From Delphinapterus leucas (Eukaryota; Chordata; Mammalia; Artiodactyla; Monodontidae), in the NCBI RefSeq assembly GCF_002288925.2, contig NW_022098023.1:33459651-33523650 (forward strand): a DNA stretch of 64,000 nucleotides. Direction: 5' to 3'. This document shows positions 1 through 11,609 of this stretch, in pieces (within the stretch, counting starts at the first letter, position 1; each line of letters starts with the position of its first letter). Below the pieces are notes generated by a model. It ran no database searches. It worked only from the letters and a program-made list of their open reading frames with translations, and was not told the origin of the DNA. Both the position numbers and the translations under genes were made by a program.

Positions 1-1232
1 AATTGAGAAATGAAAATTTCAATATAATTCTCAGACAGTTAAAATTTTCTAATTTTAGGGAGTTTGTAGAGTTCTTCCCATATGGTAGAAATTCTCTCTT
101 TCACTCAGGAGCCATATTTAGTAATTTAATAGCAAAAAAAAAAAGTAGGGGTATTAGGGTAAAGAGTTAAGTTAATGCAAAAACAACAAAAAGTCCAACA
201 GAAGTTGCTTAAAGGGTTGTTTTCTTTTTTTATGTGGCGAGGCTTCCTTGCTTCATATGATTATTCAGAAACCTATGCTTCCTCCATTTTCTACTATTCT
301 CTAGGATGTATTTCTAATTTCTGTGAAAGCTGTGCCTCATCTGCGTTCTTACACTTGTGAGGGGTATAAGTATGAAGAAGCAAGAACACAGACACAAGTT
401 GTGACACAGCTTTGACCCTGAAATGTTTTAAGAACTAGGTCTGGAATTGGCAGCCACCATTTATGGTCAAATGCCATTGCCAAGAATTTAGTCACATGGT
501 CACAACTAACTGCATGCCATGGGGTGAATAGGAAATGTATTCCTAGAGAGACATGCCAGCTACCACTCTATTACTATGCAAGAAGGTGACAACTTACTTG
601 GCTAGACAATTAGCAACCTTTGCCAGAGTAAGTTAAAGCAGAGAATGACGATGATGACGACGATGATGATGAAGGTAAACATACCAATCTTGACCATTTT
701 ATTTTAACTTAAAACCAAGTCTATATTTATTTATAAATATTCCAATATAGGGCAAATACTTTCCTTTGAAAATGGACCTATCCCAATAAAACCCAACATA
801 ATCTTTCTTCCATTAATTATATTCATAACGCATTTCTATGATATTATGTATTGATTTTCTTACAGTGAATTAAACTCACAAAGCAATATGATTACAAAAT
901 AACTTTTAGATTTATATTTTCTGCATTTTTGTAGCTCTCTTGTCCCCACCTGAACTGACACCATTTTAATGACATTTTAAAATTTTATAATGTTTTACTT
1001 ATATGAAAAGTCTTTATGCAATATACTATTCAATTATATTATTACAATAATAAGAACAATTGCCAAAACAGATTCAAGAACAAGCAACTGACCCTGCATA
1101 AGTACTCAGCTCACCTGGCAGGAGCAGAAAGGGGCTGGAAGTTCTAGAAATTCACCAACGGTTGTGAGCATACCCTGTGCCAGTAGCATCAGTTCCTGCA
1201 TTGTATCAAGGGAATACTCAATGTCAGTTAAT
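1..1232. other. AT-rich unique sequence, no gene seen
   Basis: No interspersed repeat that I recognise and no convincing coding frame. It contains a short A run near 135-146 and a GAT/GAC trinucleotide tract at 645-672. Open frames are short and lack any recognisable domain. Confidence 0.6.
645..672. repeat. (GAT/GAC)n trinucleotide microsatellite
   Basis: About nine interrupted GAT/GAC units are visible directly. It is an imperfect, probably old tract in otherwise unique sequence. Confidence 0.8.
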
Positions 1233-1247
1233 CTAAGGAGTTGTTTA

Positions 1248-1571
1248 TAATACATTTTTTTAAAGGGAACTTTATTATTTTGATTTATAAAATCAAAATT
1301 TTATATTTTGGCTGCGTTGGGTCTTCATTGCTGCACGCGCGTTTTCTCTAGTTTGGCGAGCGGGGGCTACTCTTCGTTGCGGTGCGTGGGCTTCTCATTG
1401 CGGTGGCTTCTTTTATTGCGGAGCACGGGCTCTAGGTGCGCAGGCTTCAGTAGTTGTGGCACATGGGCTTAGCTGCTCCGTGGCATGTGGGATCTTCCCG
1501 GACCGGTGCTCGAACACGTGTCTCCTGCATTGGCAGGCAGATTCTTAACCACTGCGTCATCAGAGAAGCTC
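1248..1571 (-). mobile_element. CHR-type tRNA-derived SINE, full-length form, diverged
   Basis: The reverse complement reads as the CHR consensus: a degenerate head at the right end (the GGCTTCCCTGGTG box is decayed to GAGCTTCTCTGATG), a promoter-like region near 1500-1560, and the CCAAAATATAAAA tail at the left. A perfect 15-bp target-site duplication, CTAAGGAGTTGTTTA, lies at 1233-1247 and 1572-1586 and fixes both edges. The roughly 324-bp length is the long form that lacks the cetacean deletion. CpG loss and several mismatches suggest an older insertion than the short copies elsewhere in the window. Confidence 0.93.
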
Positions 1572-1586
1572 CTAAGGAGTTGTTTA

Positions 1587-2095
1587 AATGGAGATTAATT
1601 CACAGAGGGTTTTTTTGTTTTTTGTGTATTTTTTACTGCAATTAGAGATGTTTGTCTGTGGCGTATGGTCCTAAAAATAATTGGAGAATAAAGTATTTTC
1701 TTGTTGACTGTTGATAGGAGTGTACAGATCTAAGGCTGAACTAAAAATATGCTTACATTCATACACCAGCATGGTTTATCTAATTTGCATGTAAGAACTG
1801 CTATATTATGTCTATTTCAATTTCGTGTAACTATAGGTTTGCCATTTAGAAGTATAAATATCCTGAGAATTTTTGCATGTGGTAGGTTATATCTAGTGAT
1901 TGTATTATCCTTTAAATGTGATATATAGCTTCAAGAACAGGAAAACATTCACATTACAGTAACATGTCTTTTCGTATTAACAGCCACAGATAAAGGAGTT
2001 CCCCATCTGATGAGGGTGAAAATATTGTCGTATATACCAAACCTATTCAAAATACTATTGTATATACCAAACCCATTCTTTAATTCAGTAGTTCT
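1587..2095. other. Unique sequence with a near-exact 19-bp direct repeat
   Basis: Mostly AT-rich unique DNA. Just upstream of the MER5A relic a 19-bp motif (GTATATACCAAACC, then TATTC or CATTC) occurs at 2030-2048 and 2060-2078 with one mismatch. No gene is seen. Confidence 0.6.
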
Positions 2096-2215
2096 CAAAC
2101 TGTGTGTCTTCAACAGCAGCATTAGCAATACCAGAAAACTTGCTAGAAAGGAAGATTCTTACATGCACTCCAGGCTCACAGAATTAGAAACCCTCAGATA
2201 AGGTGCAGTAATCAA
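2096..2215 (+). mobile_element. MER5A-like hAT-Charlie DNA transposon relic
   Basis: It begins with the typical terminal inverted repeat CAGTAGTTCTCAAACTGTG. After it come diverged matches to the AGCAGCAT, AACTTG.TAGAAA, CACTCCAGGC and GAATTAGAAA blocks of MER5A in the expected order. The 3' terminal repeat is not clear, so the right edge is approximate. It is non-coding and long inactive. Confidence 0.7.
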
Positions 2216-4095
2216 TTACACCAAATCCTCAAAGACCTCTCAGAGGAGAGTTGAGTCTGTTCCCCACAGCACTCTGCACCTACGTCTGCATCTACAGCAC
2301 CCATGAGTGTGTGCTTCTGTGTCTGTCTGTGCAGATTTTCTTCTGCAGTCTTCCTCCCCTCACTTCTGTTTTTCGAATTTACCAACACATTGACAGCAAT
2401 ACCAAAGTCTAGCCCAAAGTGATTCTAGTAGAGCAGTATGGCTTCTGGATTGGTTGCCTGTCTGGGTTCTAGAAACTCATCATTTTAGTAACAAGTCCCT
2501 TTATTTTCTATTATTTGTTCCAGCAGAATTAACATTAGGAAAATTATTTTTTGAAAAAGGAAGAAAACAGGTATTCCTAAAGAACAATAAAGGGTTTGTC
2601 TGTTATTTGCATTTTAGTATTCAATTTATAAAGTGTTTACTGAACATTCAATATGCATTTGGCACGGTGACATACATTAGGGGTAAGAGAACATTTCCAA
2701 CGTGTATTCAATATTTTTTATCTTACACTTGTGATGGACACAAAGGTTATACAATTCTGCCAATCTTACACAAAGTAGCACTTACTAAGGCAGTTCCAAG
2801 ATTTCGTAATAATGTAGGTTCTTCTATAAAATTTACCCAGTGTGATGCTATTATTTTTAGCTGGCAAATTTTGAATGGGTTTCAAAGATTGGTAACATTT
2901 TCATATTTATTATCAAATCATTAATTTCTAGAATTATCTTTTAATAATATATTATTATATTAATTAACATTTAGATTAAAGGTATCTAATTATATGTCTC
3001 ATCTTAATTTTTTCTTCAATATGGACCAGCAGTATTATTAGAGTTGCTCTTTGTATAATAATTTTCTGACATTCCCAAAGGTATTGTTGGACCAAACTTA
3101 TTATCATTTATACTAGTCTCTGTTACAGATTTTTCTCCATTAGCTTAAAAATGTTTGCCAGCGTCTCATAAAGCTACTAAATCTGGATATATGTTTTTTA
3201 AATGATATTATTTTCCAGGTGGCTTTTCCTGGTTATTGTCAAATCAAGTAATCATGACTCAGTTACTTTAAAAATTGAAACAAAACAGTTTATAATTCAT
3301 TATTTTACAAAGGTATGCCTATTTCATGACAACTACACCTTTATTATTGGCATAACAGAAAAAAAGGCTCTTGTGGTGAAAAATGAGAAGAAATTAAGTT
3401 GGCAGTTTAGAATGGGGAATGACACTTAAAGTGAGCTCTGTGATTCATGTCGAATAATCTATCCTTCTAACATATTCAGCAGCTAATTATAATGCTCCTC
3501 TAAATCAATCTGGTTTATAACCATATTTTTTAAAAGACTACTCTTCAAAAGCTAAATATAGCCCCAGACTCCTCAAAATTAGAGTGTTTCCAGGAAAATG
3601 GTGACTTTAAAAGAAATGTTCTAAATGTCAAATTTGGACAGTTGAAACCCTAGAAGTGATAGCGCTCAATGAGTCAAGAATTTATTCTACAATAAATTTA
3701 CATTTAAGGTTCTGAGCAAAATCGCAACTACTTGTCCTAATTTTGGAGATCTCATTGCCTTTTTCTGCAGTGCTGGCTTACTGGTTGTGCATTTTAACTA
3801 TAGTTCATCTCTGTGATGAAATGGCACATATATGTTTCTCTTAAAAATACCTTTTCACCTAGATAATTGAGAGCTGCACTCTAAATTTCTACAAAAAAGC
3901 AGTTTGCCTCATTGACCCTTTACCTGTTAAGGTAAAACAAAGTAGAATAACTAGGACTAAGTATTTTCAATATACTGGCCTGAACTGCCTCTAAAATCTA
4001 GGGTTTTCTGAAGGTTGGAACTATATAGTAATAAATATAGAAATAATAATCCTACATAATATTTCCTCAAACCAAACTTATTACCTTACTTAAGT
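2216..4095. other. Unique AT-rich sequence, possible weak L2 end
   Basis: The 156-codon frame at 2454-2924 shows no domain, no biased composition and no conserved motif, and looks like chance. Bases 2620-2700 weakly resemble an antisense L2 3' end (a TTTACTGAACATTCAATATGC-type string). No other repeat is recognised. Confidence 0.5.
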
Positions 4096-4385
4096 CTTTT
4101 TTTAAATGAAGTATAGTTGATTTACAATGTTGTGTTAGCTTCAGGTGTACAGCAAAGTGATTCAGTAATACATGTATATATATCCATTCTTTTCCAGATT
4201 CTTTTCCCATATAGGTTATTACAGAATATTGAGTAGAGTTCACTGTGCAATCCAGTAGGTCCTTGTTGATCATCTATTCTATCTATAGTAGTGTGTATCT
4301 GTTAATCCCAAACTCCTAATTTATCTCTCACCTCCCACTTCCCCTTTGGTAACCATAAGTTTGTTTTCTATGTCTCTAACTATCA
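4096..4385 (-). mobile_element. L1 3' end fragment (artiodactyl/cetacean type)
   Basis: It reads antisense as the familiar L1 3' terminus: GTATAGTTGATTTACAATG, CAGGTGTACAGCAAAGTGATTCAG, AGATTCTTTTCCCATATAGG, and TAGTAGTGTGTATCTGTTAATCCC in order. T-rich sequence at 4099-4113 marks the old poly(A) end. It is strongly 5'-truncated and carries no ORF2 coding part. Target duplications are not obvious. Confidence 0.85.
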
Positions 4386-5625
4386 CTTCCATCTTAAAAA
4401 TATATTAATTGTATTCATTTTTTTAAACTGGCAATGGGAAGGTGACAAGAACCCAAAGAAAAATATTGTAAGTATTCAAGAACCTACCAAATTAACATAA
4501 CTTAACATTCTACCAACTATTATAAATTGAGAATACTAAATTCTCTGAAATATCTCTAAACTCCAACTTTAGGTTTGATTATGTAGGATACAGCATCATT
4601 CACTATTCGGTGTTAAAACATGCATTGAGTTGTTTCCATTTATACTGCATCAAAGCAGTTGAAATCCAATTGAAAAGTTTCTTTAGACAGCCATTGTGTG
4701 GGAACATGATGTCAATATTAATAAAGGCTGAATTTCCCCTTGGCTCACTTCTTACAGATAAGCTTTTCAATAATACACTGCTTGCACCAAAGGTCTGATG
4801 GGACTGGGAATAGTAAAAAACACTAATAAAAGAATGTTGAATGTTTTTATATTAAATTTCCCCACAGGCAAACTGAAAAGCCTACTTAAAGAACGCCAAT
4901 CAACATGGCACTTATTAAATGTAACAAGAGTCCTGTTACAACAGATCTTTAAAGTCCTAAAAATGAATTAGGAAATAGGGACAAAAGACAAGTGTGCATT
5001 CATTTTTAAGTGCAAGCCCTGGACATCTCACTTGATGTGCACTAAATTGGCCCTGGCTTATTTGATCTTCAAAAACTACCCATTTATGTGAGCTCACAAC
5101 TTTTAAAATTCTTTTACTTAAAAGAAGTAGTAGACTCTTTTACCTAAAATGAATTCTAGATATTTGTCTTACTAACCTATCCAGCAGAAAAAAAAGATTT
5201 ATACAGAAATTGTCATATTCTACTTATTTAAAAAATAATAAAAGAAATAAAACACCAGGACAGTGACTAAAGTAATAACTGGATAAGCTGGAGATAAAGA
5301 AGCAGTTGTTTAAATTATTGAATGTGAACCTAGCAGATGCAGTGCAACTTAGAGCAAAAATAAACACTTGGGGTTCTTGAATATTTTTTCAAAATAACAA
5401 CTCAGGGTTTGTTGTCTATTCACGGACTCACCAACCATCACTTTTATCTGAAGTTAAGCAGTATTAAGGTGGTGACAAATATATTAAATCTGCCCATCTC
5501 TGAGAACTAGAACCCCAGGCTGAGACTAACTTGGGTCCAGCAGTGGAAAAAAAAAAAAAAAAACCTCAGTTGCTAAACATTAGTTATTTTTCAAAGATAG
5601 AAGAGAAAATGGGAGACTTCAGGAT
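4386..5625. other. Unique AT-rich sequence
   Basis: No repeat family or gene is recognised. A run of 16 or more A residues lies near 5547-5563. Short open frames have no recognisable features. Confidence 0.5.
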
Positions 5626-5643
5626 AAAAAGTAATGGCTTAGG

Positions 5644-5846
5644 GGCTTCCCTGGTGGCACAGTGGTTGAGAGTCCGCCTGCCCATGCAGGGGACGCGGGT
5701 TCGTGCCCCGGTCCGGGAGGATCCCACATGCCACAGAGCGGCTGGGCCCGTGAGCCATGGCCGCTGAGCCTGCGCGTCTGGAGCCTGTGCTCCGCAACGG
5801 GAAAGGCCACAACAGTGAGAGGTCCGAGTACCAAAAAAAAAAAAAA
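5644..5846 (+). mobile_element. CHR SINE, short cetacean-deletion form
   Basis: The head GGCTTCCCTGGTGGCACAGTGGTTGAG is followed by a B-box-like GGGTTCGTGCCCC, the GAGCCATGGCCGCTGAGCC block and an end at GTGAGAGGTCCGAGTACC before poly(A). It lacks the distal ~100-bp segment (AACGAAGAGTAGCCCC) of full-length copies. The target duplication AAAAAGTAATGGCTTAGG is at 5626-5643 and 5847-5864. Low divergence marks it as one of the younger insertions. Four apparent open frames on both strands here are only SINE sequence. Confidence 0.96.
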
Positions 5847-5864
5847 AAAAAGTAATGGCTTAGG

Positions 5865-8825
5865 ACCATTTTTTTTTTTATTATGGATTCTAGAATTCTG
5901 TTAAATCTCATGATGTTTTTATTTCCTTGGAAAACAAAGAACTTTCCACAAAGGAACTTCCCATAAAATCAAATTAAATTTCCCAATGTCCAGGAAAATA
6001 AGATTTTTAAAAAAATTTTTAAGTGGGCGTTATTATGATAAATTCCAGAATAGCATAAATGACATACATCTCCTACAATTCTTCAACAAAAATATATTGA
6101 TTGTATATAATGTATTTGACACTATATGTTTGTATATGTATATATGTATACAAAGCATTTTAAAAAAGCATTTATACTTTAAAAAAAATTGAATAAGTCT
6201 TTCAAATACAGTTAGTCATTCAACTTACTTGGATTTCTCTATAAAAATTAAGCAAAATTTTAGTTAAAACTTATAGAAGATGATAGAATCTTTGAATTTC
6301 AATTTATGGATTAAGAAGTAAAGCTACTTGCCTTTATGGAATACCTGAATAATTTACCAGCATGACTTTCACTGAATTTTATATTACAAGTGAAGTTTGC
6401 CAAGATGCAAAAAATTGGTCAGGATATATAATATTTTTATTTAGAGTATTATGTATTTCTTTTCAAATTCAATTTGAATCCTCAGTGTGGAGAGAATTTC
6501 AAGAGTGGGCTCAACTTTTGGACACTTTCAGAGCCGTGGCAAGTTCTGGATTTTTATTGATGCTTTGATCAGAATACAATTTGTCTATTTTGAAATACAG
6601 TAAGGTTATTTTTTCACAAACATCATACACTCACTCTGTTTTCTTTACTGGCACTGTTTTATGTCAGTTCATACAGTTCTGTAACTTTATGTTGATCACT
6701 AATAAGAATCTGTTGTGAATATAGAGCTTTTTCTCTGATCTACTGTTTGAATTTATAGGATTTATTTTTGCTTTGGGTTGTGGAATTTATTACAACTAAA
6801 GTGTAATTCTGTTATTTGTAAGCTCCTATAAGAAAAGATTCATGTCTGAACCCTCTTCGTATCTTACCTGGTGCCTATCATCAGACCTTACAATTTGTAG
6901 ATACTTAATTAAAATATTTTCTTAGTAATAATAACAATGTGATTTTTTTCCTAAGGAAGATACTGAAACATAATCTAAAAGTATCATGAACTGAATTTGT
7001 TTAAAGTCTTTACTTTTAAAATCATTTACATAATATTACAACCCTAATGTTCCAGTTTTGAACTCTGTCATTTTCGGTACAATTAAAATTACAATTAAGA
7101 TAGGTTAAGTCTAGTTCAATAAGCCTTTCTCTTTTTGTAAACACCAAAATTTCATTCAACTACACATAAATACATTTTATTCTTTTCTTGAAAACAATGG
7201 TGACAAAGTGGCACCTCATTCTTACTCCTTCTTATTTTTTGGGATTTTTTTCATGGCATTTGTATCCTGGTGGCTGATTTTATAGTGTAGGCAGTTTGGT
7301 TGTTCCAAGTGAAGTGGGAAAATGGCATTTAATGGTAACTGAAGCTAAAAATCAGATTAGCATGACAACTAAAACAAACAAAAACAAACAAACAAAAATC
7401 TCTAAGTTTTTCTCTTCCCTTTTGATCTAAAATGAAACTTCACAAAAGCATATGTTTCCTCTATATAGAAGGGGGAACTTACTCTAATTATTTACACAAG
7501 TTCTCAGAATATCTGCTCATACTTGTTTGTTAAACAGTTCTTACATTTGATTTCATTGGTAGACCTACACTAGCATCCCTGAAGATCACATAATTATGCA
7601 CAGTTTCTTTGTAAACTGCAAATCGGTGTAATGTTACTTCTCTAGAGTAAACTGAGACCCTACTACATTGCTCGTTGCCACAATTTTAATTACTCAGATA
7701 CCAATGTAATTTGGTCTATGAAAAAGATGTCACATATAGCCTTTAAGTGGCCATATATCTGTGTGTCTTTAAATTTATACTGAACTTTTCTATTTTCCCT
7801 AATCTTCTATTTCCTCTTAAGTATGAAAGATGAAACTAAATATTTAAAAATAAATAGCAGCTTAAATTTTTCTATTTTTTTTCTACTGGATTATCTTTTT
7901 TTTTTTTTTTTTTAATTCCTCAGTTTCCACAGATTCTAACAACTAACATTTTGGAAATGTAAGTCCAGACCTGATCTTGTACAGCTATAATATTGCTTTG
8001 TGTCCCTTGTATATAATACAACTTCCACTACAGTTATATATATTTATATTTTACAAATCCTGCCATTGGTAACTTCTGATGCAATGTTGCAATAATATTT
8101 GGATTATGCACCAAAGTGTGAACACTTTTAAGAATATTCAAAATTTAAAAAAGGAAAAACATAACATTATTGTTTATGTTTAAAATATACTGTTCTTTTA
8201 TTTAAACTCAGTTCAGTACATGGACAGAAATGTATGGAGGCAACAGTTTTATGTAAATACTTAATATGAGGTAAAAATTTTAAAAATCTAAGCATTGCAG
8301 TTAATTGTTTGTGATGGTTTCATGTAGTTCTTTATAAATAAGAAATAATATTTAAAAATGAATACCAGAACATGTCAAAGTGATCTATATATAATCAAAT
8401 AAAAATCAGACAATTTGAAGGCAAATTATTCTAAAGTGCTTCTAAGTTTCACCCACTCGTGTCTCTGACATTTCTTTTCCTGTTACTGAATTTGACAAAA
8501 AGATCTTTGGAAAAGGGAAGAAAAAAGTGTTTTTTTTTTTGACATTAGACTTCTGAGCCTCAGTATCTTCTGTCTGTAATTTGAGAATAGATGTTCATCT
8601 TATCTGGTTATCATAGAAAATCAGATGATTAAAGACTAAGTAAAAACTGTGAAGACATAAATATGATGTTATATGTGGAGGGAGAAATTTATTTGATCTT
8701 ATATAAAACTAGTTATCAGTAAAAACATAACAGGGCTAATCTAGAAAACAATGTTCAATGCATTTACCTAGCCCAACAATGAGGTTTAATTGGGGTATTT
8801 TACATATATGCGCAAATCTTCATTT
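5865..8825. other. AT-rich unique sequence
   Basis: Nearly 3 kb with no recognisable gene. It has an AAAC-rich tract at 7365-7399, a T run near 7888-7912 and a weak L2- or MIR-like 3' end near 6795-6925 (GTAAGCTCCTATAAG and following). All open frames are short. Confidence 0.5.
7365..7399. repeat. (AAAC)n-rich simple repeat
   Basis: Tandem AAAC/AAAAC units are visible directly in this low-complexity tract. Confidence 0.75.
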
Positions 8826-8905
8826 GTATGGTAACATGGTCTAGTGATTAGTACGCTGATTACAAGTGAAAAATTCAAGTCCGTTTTCAGTACCATTACT
8901 CACCA
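8826..8905 (+). mobile_element. MIR-like SINE head (tRNA-derived relic)
   Basis: ACATGGTCTAGTGATTAGTACG resembles the tRNA-like A-box start of MIR, and CAAGTCCGTTTTCAGTACC the region around its B box. The core and tail are not clear. It is not a functional tRNA gene: it has no clean acceptor stem and the B box is decayed. Confidence 0.45.
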
Positions 8906-9421
8906 TTTATACTCTGTGGGGGAATTTTTAAAACTGCATGTCCATATTTTTCTAACTACAAAATACTTGTCACAAAATTTAAGGATGTCTGAGAGTCAAT
9001 AATGTTTGCTCTTACCTCTGTGGAGAGAAGCACCATAGAAATACAGTTCAAAATTTAAAACATCACCAATGTGATGTTCAAGTTGAAAGTTTCACAAAGA
9101 GAAAAAGATGACATCCATTTCAGCTTTTTCTCTTTCCTTGAATTTCTGATTTATATGACTCAAAAGGTTAATATTAGTAAAGCACAGGGAAAAGATAGTT
9201 ATCCAAGTGATATTTTTAGCCATTTCTACAGGTATGATATATTAAAGTGTGCATTTAGGAGGCCAAGAAAATTAGGAAAATAACACACATTGCGGTTTTA
9301 ACATTGCTGACTTCTTGTCCTAGATACAAAATGATCAACTTGGAAAGCCATGATTATAGTCAGAATTTGACTAGAAGAGACAATAAGAGGACCATAATTT
9401 CAATTCAGTTCTTTTTAACCC

Positions 9422-9810
9422 AAAGTTATTGGGCACCCATTCTGTAACTGGTAACCATTTTCCAAATCATAAGTACACTGGGATGGAAGAAATCCAGTGA
9501 GGTGAGGGGGAAGAAAAGTTGATTAAGATGTCTTCAAGGAGCCTAAAGTCTTGTGAGGCAGACATATTTAAACATGTAAATAGTGCAAGGCAGAATCAAG
9601 TAATTGCCATTTAGAGGTTCAAAGTGCTTTGAGAGCCCATAGGAAGAAGTAATTAATTCTGACTTGTACTGTGGGGAAAGCCTCACGGAAAAGAGCTTTT
9701 GAAAAGGGCCTTGAAAGAGATGTAGTAATTTGGTGGGTCGAGAAGGAGAGGACATTCCATGCTGAGTCAGGAACATCAGCAAAAAGGTACAAGGTCTCTC
9801 TCAGGCCTCT
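9422..9810 (-). mobile_element. L2 LINE fragment
   Basis: The sequence follows the antisense L2 3' region: a stop-rich start like ATTGGGCACCCATTC, then GGAGCCTAAAGTCTTGTGAGGCAGAC, GCCTCACGG and GGACATTCCATGCTGAGTCAGGAACA. These correspond to the antisense cell-type blocks shared by mammalian L2. It is ancient and highly diverged; two apparent minus-strand frames in it are chance. Confidence 0.65.
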
Positions 9811-11398
9811 ATGAGCCAGACAGAAAAGCTTATATATTTTAATTGGAAATTTCTCTAACAGTAAAGCAGCAATGCAAAGACTGATTTTTGTATTTTCTTT
9901 TTCTTTATGTATTCTTATCAAACAATTTATCTAGGATTTTTGGCATTCTGACAAAACTCTTTACAATGCTTAGTGCAAAATAGTTTTCCTTGCACTTTAA
10001 TGCTTGTGTGTTTCAAATTTAAACAGTATTTATAGCAAGTTAATTTCTAATCAATAATTATATGTATTTGAAGAAATGCATAACTTCATTTCCTATAAAC
10101 AGATATTTTCTAGCTTAATTTATTAGATGAAACAAATTTATATAAAGCAGGCCTTGTTTTCCTATGAAATTTGAGATGCATTTTACCAGATTGTTTGAGT
10201 TGAAATGTTTGGTAAGGAAGCAGTAAAATAAATATAAACATCATTGCATGCTGGATATTTAAATGAGCTATAAAATTAAACTTGAAGCCAAACTTTCAGC
10301 ATCTTGTAACATTGTTCCTAACCACATGAAGTCCAGAACTTTAACCCTTTTACTTACCTTGCAGTAGGAGAAAGAGAATGTTTTTTTCTTTTTTAATCTT
10401 TAGAATCATTTTTAAAGAATGTTTATACCAGATAAAAATTGGAATCATTATTTTAAATATTACATGAATGTTTGGGAAACAAGGAGCCAATGCTTCATTA
10501 ATTTACTTTATTAATAGTTATTTTAAATGGAAAACATTGTGTTAAGATATAGTTGGTAACAATAATAGATTTGTCCAAGGGAATGAAGGACCTCATTATT
10601 TTAAAATGTTTCTTCTTATAGCTACTACTAAAGCTACTCTGCCTACATTTTACTGGTCATTATTTTTAAAGAGAAATCCTAAAGTAAATTCATTTCTTTT
10701 TATTTTTCTTGTTTTACCTACAAATTTTCAGTGTATATTCCTAATATTACAATAAGCAAGGTTAATGTGATTACCAAGAACCATGAAAACATACCTATTA
10801 TCCTTTATGCCTGCACAGTCCAAAGCACATCTCTGGACCCAGGTTGGAGTTGTAACAATGGATTGTTACATGTGCTGGCAATGGATTGGATCCTGTGGCT
10901 GATGAGCTGGCGGAAAATCGAGAAAACAGCTTTCTGGGCCAGTTGGGACTGAAAGACAAGCAGACAGGAAGCTAAAGGCTCTGCTGTGATGCATCATCAT
11001 ATCCGGCAGCCCAGGATGGAAACCGGAACTCCCAGACAAGAGCAAAGAGGTGACGGCCATCAGGAGACAGCTGTTTCCGAACTGTAACCCAAGAAACACA
11101 CGTATTCGATTAAGAAAGTATTCTTTAACCAAATATGTTTGAAAAATTCTGCATAGTGTGATCCTTTCCAGAGTAGTTGTGAAGTACATTATCAAACAAA
11201 ACACATAAATAAATACTTCAGTAAAGCAATCTGATTAACTTTCTTGAACCTGTGTTTTCTCACGCTTAAGCATGGAACAATTTCTTGGAACACACTTCTT
11301 GTTATTCAGACCACCAATTGGAAAATGTTGCCTTATGACATTCAATTTGTACAATATTAACTCACTTTTTAAAATAAGATTCAAAAATAGAGTTTAGA
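9811..11398. other. Unique sequence with a GC-richer block at 10800-11080
   Basis: Mostly AT-rich. The block at about 10800-11080 is noticeably richer in GC and contains CpGs (GGCGGAAAATCG, TATCCGGCAG, GTGACGGCC), unlike its flanks. Open frames cross it in two phases (one to 10952, another to 10972). I cannot match it to a known gene or repeat. Confidence 0.4.
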
Positions 11399-11609
11399 GG
11401 GCTTCCCTGGTGGCGCAGTGGTTGAGAGTCCGCCTGCCGATGCAGGGGACACGGGTTCCTGCCCCGGTCCGCGAAGATCCCACAGGCCGCGGAGCGGCTG
11501 GGTCCGTGAGCCATGGCCGCTGAGCCTGCGCGTCCGGAGCCTGTTGCTCCGCAACGGGAGAGGCCACATCAGTGAGAGGCCCGCGTACCGCAACAACAAC
11601 AACAAAAAT
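11399..11609 (+). mobile_element. CHR SINE, short cetacean-deletion form
   Basis: Near-consensus short form: GGGCTTCCCTGGTGGCGCAG head, GGGTTCCTGCCCC, GAGCCATGGCCGCTGAGCC, and end at GAGAGGCCCGCGTACCGC. The tail has become a (CAA)n run at 11591-11607 rather than plain poly(A). CpGs are still plentiful. The target duplication is not clear beyond AAAAATA. Confidence 0.95.

Noticed and set aside
2454..2924. 156-codon open frame
   Set aside because: It shows no recognisable domain, an AT-rich hydrophobic composition like random AT DNA, and a possible L2 fragment across part of it. No start context or splice evidence supports a gene.
8826..8905. Possible tRNA gene
   Set aside because: A-box-like start only. 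There is no clean acceptor stem or B box, and it fits a MIR head better.
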